A DNA stretch of 64,000 bases from Polaromonas sp. (lineage in GTDB: Bacteria > Pseudomonadota > Gammaproteobacteria > Burkholderiales > Burkholderiaceae_C): contig NZ_JAQSDA010000027.1 of assembly GCF_029945685.1 (NCBI RefSeq), positions 186,001-250,000 of the forward strand, in the 5' to 3' direction. The translations under genes were made by a program, and so were the position numbers. How positions within the stretch are numbered: position 1 is the first letter of the stretch; each line of letters starts with the position of its first letter. This document shows positions 60,640-64,000 of the stretch, piece after piece. Under the pieces are notes generated by a model, which was not told the DNA's origin, searched no databases, and was given only the letters and a program-made list of their open reading frames with translations.

Positions 60640-61744
60640 TCAACTCAAACACCCCCAACTCCCTGCCCTGCCCGTTCAGCAGCACATCCACCCGGTGCAA
60701 CCCCGCATGGTGTTTGCGCGTAGTCATTTCAGCAGTGGACACCGTCTTGCTCAATCGCACGGCTTCCTTGGGCGCCAGGCTCAGCACCTTCAGCTTGAAC
60801 ACCTTGGCGCTGGTCTTGCCGCTGGCCTTGACGTAGTGGATGCAGAAGTCCACCAGCACGTCCTGCGGCTTCGCGCTGGTGTTGGTGATGTCAAACGCGA
60901 TGTGGACCTTCTCGCCCATGGGCACTCGCGCGGGCGTGATGCGTGCGTTCGACACTTCGACCTTGGCGCTTTTTCCGAAGCCCAGCACCTCCAGCGCGCC
61001 GGCCTCACCGCGTTTGACGGCGGAGCGCAGCGCGTGCTGGACGATCCAGCGGCGTTCGTCGCTGGCCCCTCTGAGCCACTGCTTCGCGGTTCTGGCCAGC
61101 AGGTCCGGGTGGTCCTTGCCGATGTCGTTGAGGTTGTTGGCGACCGAACGGCGCACATACAGCGCGGGGTCGTCCTTGAGCAGCTCCAGCAGTTCAAGCA
61201 CCGGTGCCGGGTTCTTCTGGAACGCCGGCAGGCGGCTGGCCCAGGGCAGGCGCGGGCGGCTGCCTTCGGAGACCAGGCGGCGCACATGCTCGCTCGGGTC
61301 GCTGGCCCATTGTTTGAAGCGCTTGAGTGTGGCGGCTTCGTGTTTCTGAAGAAAGGCGCGGATGCTGAACTCGGCGGTGAAGCGCTGCGTCAACGCATGC
61401 TGCGCCTGCATCGACTCCTCAAAATGATCCAGCCCGAACTCGGCCACAAACATCGTGTGCGGCAGGTACAGGAAAGAGCCCAGGGTCAGCCCCGCATCGC
61501 GCGCGTGCGGCTGGTCCAGCGAGGCCAGCAGAATCTCCAGGGCTTTCGGGTAGTCGGGCGGCAGGTGCCGCTGCAGGGCGCGTGCGATGTGTTTGCCGCG
61601 CGGCATCAGGGCCAGGGCGTCATACCCCTTGAGCGCATCGGCGACAAACCTGCGCGATTCAAACGCCGGGTGCACGGCGGTGATCATCCGTGCGATGGCT
61701 TTGGGCACGTCGGCACCGTACTGGTTGACCAGGGGTTCTGCCAC
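60620..61744 (-). CDS. HEAT-repeat / DNA-alkylation-repair-like protein
   Basis: 374 residues. The N-terminal three quarters are alpha-helical HEAT-like repeats with conserved ALQRHLPPDYPKALEILLAS, YVRRSVANNLNDIGKDHPDL and the AlkD-like DERRWIVQHALRSAVKRGE. The C-terminal quarter is a beta-rich domain (VHIAFDITNTSAKPQDVLVD and VKASGKTSAKVFKLK), also known in this subfamily. AlkD-like proteins excise or sense bulky alkylated bases; activity here is untested. It ends 4 bp before waaA begins its own frame on the same strand. Confidence 0.85.
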   Translation of the reverse strand: MAEPLVNQYGADVPKAIARMITAVHPAFESRRFVADALKGYDALALMPRGKHIARALQRHLPPDYPKALEILLASLDQPHARDAGLTLGSFLYLPHTMFVAEFGLDHFEESMQAQHALTQRFTAEFSIRAFLQKHEAATLKRFKQWASDPSEHVRRLVSEGSRPRLPWASRLPAFQKNPAPVLELLELLKDDPALYVRRSVANNLNDIGKDHPDLLARTAKQWLRGASDERRWIVQHALRSAVKRGEAGALEVLGFGKSAKVEVSNARITPARVPMGEKVHIAFDITNTSAKPQDVLVDFCIHYVKASGKTSAKVFKLKVLSLAPKEAVRLSKTVSTAEMTTRKHHAGLHRVDVLLNGQGRELGVFELTAVSTK

Positions 61745-61748
61745 GGCT

Positions 61749-63065
61749 TCAGTCCTTCAGAAGTTCTTCCAGTGCCCGCACCGTGTTGGCGGCCGCACCG
61801 CGGTGCTGCGCGGAAAACTGCCGCCCTGCGGTTGCGGCGGCCTGTTGCGCGGCGGGCCGGATCAGCATGGCGCGGGCAGCGCGCACGGCTTCGGCCATGT
61901 CCTGCACACGGCGCGCGGCACCGGCGGCTTCGGCAAGTTCGGCCACCTCGGCAAAATTGAAGGTGTGCGGGCCCATGATGACGGGGCAGCCGCAGGCGGC
62001 GGCTTCGATCAGGTTTTGCCCGCCCAGCGGCGCGAAGCTGCCGCCCAGCAGGGCCACGTCGCTCATGGCGTAATACAGCGCCATCTCGCCCAGCGAGTCG
62101 CCGAGCCAGACATCGGCGGCCACGGGCGCATCGGCCCAGGAGGAGCGGCGCGACACCGAGAGCCCGTGTTTTTCCACCAGGGCCTGCACCTCGTCAAAAC
62201 GCTGCGGGTGACGCGGCACGATCAGGATACGGAAGTCGGCGGTGGCCGGCGACGGCTCGCCGGTTGCTCCTTTTTCAGGAGCTGCTTGCGCCCGTGTGGA
62301 AAGGGCCAGGGCCGTTACTTGATTTAAAAAATCGTCTTCCTCGCCCTCGCGCGAACTGGCCAGCATCAGCACCGGCCGGCCCCCCGCCTGGCGCCAGCGC
62401 CGCCCGAGGTCCTGCTGCGCCGCATCGGGCGCGGCGTCGAACTTGAGGTTGCCGAACACCCCCTCTACCCTCGCACCGAGCTTGCGCAGGCGCTCGGCGT
62501 CGTTGTCGCTCTGCGCGTACACCGCCGCCAGCGCCGCATAAGCCGGCCGCGACAGCCGCGCCATGCGCAGAGCCTGCTGCAGCGACTTGTCGGACAGGCG
62601 CGCGTTGACCAGCACCAGCGGCACGCCGCGCGCCTGCGCGCCGGCCACGGTGTTGGGCCAGACCTCGGTTTCCAGCAGCAGGCCCAGGCGCGGCTTGAAG
62701 TGTGTGAAAAAACGCGCCACGGCGGCCTGGCTGTCCCAGGGCTGCCAGACCTGCACGTCGCCCGCGCGCAGCAGGCCCGCGCCCTCCGCCCGGCCGGTGG
62801 CCGTGCCATGGGTCAGCAGAATGCGAACCCCGGGCCAGCGCGTGCGCAGGGCCGCGAGCAAAATGCCCGCGGTGCGGGTTTCACCCAACGACACGGCGTG
62901 CACCCACACCAGTTCGGAAGCGGTTTCAGCGGGCAGGGTGTAGTGGCCGAAGCGCTCCTCGATGGCATCCAGGTAACCCGGCTCGGCCAGACCGCGCCGA
63001 CGCAGCTTGCGCCGCAAAAAAGGCTGGGCCGCCCACATCAGCAGTGAATAAAGCTGGCGGATCAT
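61749..63065 (-). CDS. waaA: 3-deoxy-D-manno-octulosonic acid (Kdo) transferase
   Basis: 438 residues from ATG 63065. It adds Kdo from CMP-Kdo to lipid IVA on the cytoplasmic face of the inner membrane. The N-terminal anchor (IRQLYSLLMWAAQPFLRRK) precedes LVWVHAVSLGETRTAGILLA and LGLLLETEVWPNTVAGAQAR. The C-terminal GT-B half has LLGGSFAPLGGQNLIEAAAC and VIMGPHTFNFAEVAELAE. Between ASSREGEEDDFLNQ and ILIVPRHPQRF the protein carries about 25 atypical residues (STRAQAAPEKGATGEPSP) that coincide with a family B repeat. The start overlaps the waaC stop as TGATG. Confidence 0.94.
   Translation of the reverse strand: MIRQLYSLLMWAAQPFLRRKLRRRGLAEPGYLDAIEERFGHYTLPAETASELVWVHAVSLGETRTAGILLAALRTRWPGVRILLTHGTATGRAEGAGLLRAGDVQVWQPWDSQAAVARFFTHFKPRLGLLLETEVWPNTVAGAQARGVPLVLVNARLSDKSLQQALRMARLSRPAYAALAAVYAQSDNDAERLRKLGARVEGVFGNLKFDAAPDAAQQDLGRRWRQAGGRPVLMLASSREGEEDDFLNQVTALALSTRAQAAPEKGATGEPSPATADFRILIVPRHPQRFDEVQALVEKHGLSVSRRSSWADAPVAADVWLGDSLGEMALYYAMSDVALLGGSFAPLGGQNLIEAAACGCPVIMGPHTFNFAEVAELAEAAGAARRVQDMAEAVRAARAMLIRPAAQQAAATAGRQFSAQHRGAAANTVRALEELLKD
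62266..62325 (-). repeat. Dispersed repeat family B, copy 7 (inside waaA)
   Basis: Minus strand: ACGGCCCTGGCCCTT, seven bases, GGGCGC, two bases, GCAGCTCCTGAAAAAGGAGC, ending in the perfect GCTCCT/AGGAGC hairpin. It is read in frame. Confidence 0.82.
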
Positions 63066-64000
63066 CAGGGAAGCGCTGCCCATTCGGACACCTGCGCCGG
63101 GAGCGGCAGGCAACTGAGCCATGCGTCCCAGACCGCCTGCACCGACGGCGTGGGCTGGGCAAAAACGCTGAGCTGGCGCGCGGCTCCTGCGCCCGCCGGC
63201 CGCGCTGAATCAGGCAGTGGCCCGGTACGCCAGGCGGTGTCAAAGTTGTAGATCTGCACATGCGGCAGGTCGAGGGCCACGGCGATGTGGCTCAGGCCGC
63301 TGTCCACACCGATGACGCCGGCACACTGCGCCAGATGCTGCGTCAGTGCGTCGAGCGCCAAACGCGGCCACACGATAGCGCCCCCACGCTCGTCACTTCG
63401 TGTGCCTGCGGCGGTTCCCTGCCCCTTGCAGGACGAAGAGGGGCGCTGCGCCTGCGGCCCGGCAAAGCCGGTTCCGCGGCCCCTGCTTGCAAGAGATCCC
63501 CCAAGCTCGTCATCAACGTTCAGGGCTGCGGCGATCGCCTGACTCGTCGCCAGTTCGTCCGTGCTGCCGTGCGGCAGGGCAATGCGGTAGCCCTGCGCAA
63601 TGAGCTGGCGGCCCAGCGTGACCCAGTTCTCCAGCGGCCACTGCTTGTCGGGGCGCGAGGTGCCATGCACGAATGCTATGGTTTCAGGAGCTGCCTGCGC
63701 ATGCTCCATAAGGGCCGGTGGCACTTTTAATCCAAAATCCGGAACCGGCGACAAGGTGTAGCCCAGGGCGCGCGCGCACAGCTCGCGCCCGCGCTGCATG
63801 GCGTGGATGTGCGGCGGCAGGGCAATCGCCACGTCGGCCACCCAGCGCGTCGGCGCTTCGTAGGCCGAGCCCTCGGTCTGGTTGGCCAGCGCATAACGCT
63901 TGCCGCCCGGCGCCAGCCGGGCCAGGCGCGCCACCAGGGCGGACTTGGTCAGGCCCTGCAGGTCGATCACCGCGTCATACGGCTGCGCCTGCAACTGCTT
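63065..64000 (-). CDS. waaC: Lipopolysaccharide heptosyltransferase I (partial, 5' end beyond window)
   Basis: About 312 residues visible; the frame is open through base 64000, so the start lies outside. It adds the first L-glycero-D-manno-heptose to Kdo2-lipid A. Landmarks are DAVIDLQGLTKSALVARLAR, IAFVHGTSRPDKQWPLENWV, CAGVIGVDSGLSHIAVALDL and VQIYNFDTAWRTGP. Between AALNVDDELG and VWPRLALDAL, about 40 extra residues (Gly/Arg/Ser-rich, with RGRGTGFAGPQ) are encoded by family A repeat copy 5. A family B copy also underlies the segment LMEHAQAAPET. The repeats stay in frame, so the protein may still fold, but this is unproven. Confidence 0.93.
   Translation of the reverse strand, partial: KQLQAQPYDAVIDLQGLTKSALVARLARLAPGGKRYALANQTEGSAYEAPTRWVADVAIALPPHIHAMQRGRELCARALGYTLSPVPDFGLKVPPALMEHAQAAPETIAFVHGTSRPDKQWPLENWVTLGRQLIAQGYRIALPHGSTDELATSQAIAAALNVDDELGGSLASRGRGTGFAGPQAQRPSSSCKGQGTAAGTRSDERGGAIVWPRLALDALTQHLAQCAGVIGVDSGLSHIAVALDLPHVQIYNFDTAWRTGPLPDSARPAGAGAARQLSVFAQPTPSVQAVWDAWLSCLPLPAQVSEWAALP
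63379..63490 (+). repeat. Dispersed palindromic repeat family A, copy 5 (in frame inside waaC)
   Basis: Plus-strand reading: CGCCCCCACGCTCGTCACTT, a divergent centre with CTGCCCCTTGCAGGACGAAG, then GGGCGCTGCGCCTGCGGCCC, the GCCCGGC AAA GCCGGTT hairpin and CCGCGGCCCCTGCTTG. The host frame has no stop across it. Confidence 0.88.
63675..63734 (-). repeat. Dispersed repeat family B, copy 8 (inside waaC)
   Basis: Minus strand: GTGCCACCGGCCCTT, seven bases, ATGCGC, two bases, GCAGCTCCTGAAACCATAGC. Family spacing is preserved and the copy is read in frame. Confidence 0.8.

Noticed and set aside
1..64000. tRNA, rRNA, insertion-sequence or prophage genes
   Set aside because: I looked for cloverleaf ends, transposase motifs and phage genes and saw none. 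A covariance-model search was not possible here.

Overview
The window looks like a chromosomal piece of a GC-rich betaproteobacterium, most likely Burkholderiales/Comamonadaceae (Polaromonas, Rhodoferax or Variovorax-like). The grounds are the rpsP-rimM-trmD-rplS operon, a Bug-type substrate-binding protein, the PiT/DUF47 pair, the pcm-like/rhodanese/TolC/waaA neighbourhood, and many short dispersed repeats. The genus call is inference. About 57 protein genes are supported. No rRNA, tRNA, CRISPR array, transposase or phage gene was found.

Layout. 0-10 kb: the end of a SAF-domain protein, a beta-hydroxyacid dehydrogenase, a DEAD-box RNA helicase, orn, an M48 protease, phhB, rsgA, hisC, a CobD/CbiB-like protein and a Nudix hydrolase. 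10-12.4 kb: the ribosomal operon rpsP-rimM-trmD-rplS with a recognisable promoter. 12.4-21 kb: an acetyltransferase, a TM2-like protein, a divergent AraC regulator and AEC transporter, a GST, phosphate transporter plus DUF47, a DMT protein, and an exonuclease plus CBS/DUF294 signalling protein. 21-21.6 kb: non-coding and repeat-rich. 21.6-27.5 kb: a seven-gene operon headed by a Zur-like regulator (ABC ATPase, FtsX-like permease, small Cys-rich exported protein, DUF3299 protein, His-rich membrane protein, TonB receptor), predicted to serve zinc acquisition. 27.6-30.1 kb: an AT-richer DUF5677 gene, an AstE/aspartoacylase-type hydrolase and a DUF2127 protein.

30.1-45 kb is the most distinctive region: a 14-gene, almost gapless operon. 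It runs from a GntR regulator with a perfect 9+9 bp operator through a LivKHMGF-type ABC transporter, an orphan Bug protein, LeuC/LeuD-like aconitase-fold hydratase subunits, HyuB/HyuA, an isochorismatase-fold protein lacking its nucleophilic Cys, and an FAD dehydrogenase, to an ICL/PEP-mutase-superfamily lyase. Read together these could open a cyclic amide or imide, desaturate the acid, hydrate it and cleave it by retro-aldol, as in the dimethylmaleate-to-dimethylmalate end of anaerobic nicotinate degradation. The substrate is unknown.

45-54.6 kb: msrA, a YdcF protein, a TetR-controlled RND efflux pair, a PCMT-type methyltransferase, a rhodanese and a TolC-family outer-membrane channel. 54.6-61.7 kb looks like an insertion between that channel gene and waaA: RidA-like, LysR, ECF sigma, ClpP-like, hydrolase, a repressor-type DUF2239/GIY-YIG/MarR operon, a gene remnant and an AlkD/HEAT-type protein. 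61.7-64 kb: waaA and the start-less waaC of LPS core synthesis.

Two dispersed repeat families run through the window. Family A (about 75-110 bp, C-rich, palindromic, 5 copies) and family B (about 57 bp, fixed internal spacing, 8 copies) lie between genes but also inside genes. A copy of A is read in frame in waaC. Copies of B are read in waaA, waaC and rsgA, across an ABC ATPase/permease junction, and as the signal peptide of the small Cys-rich protein.
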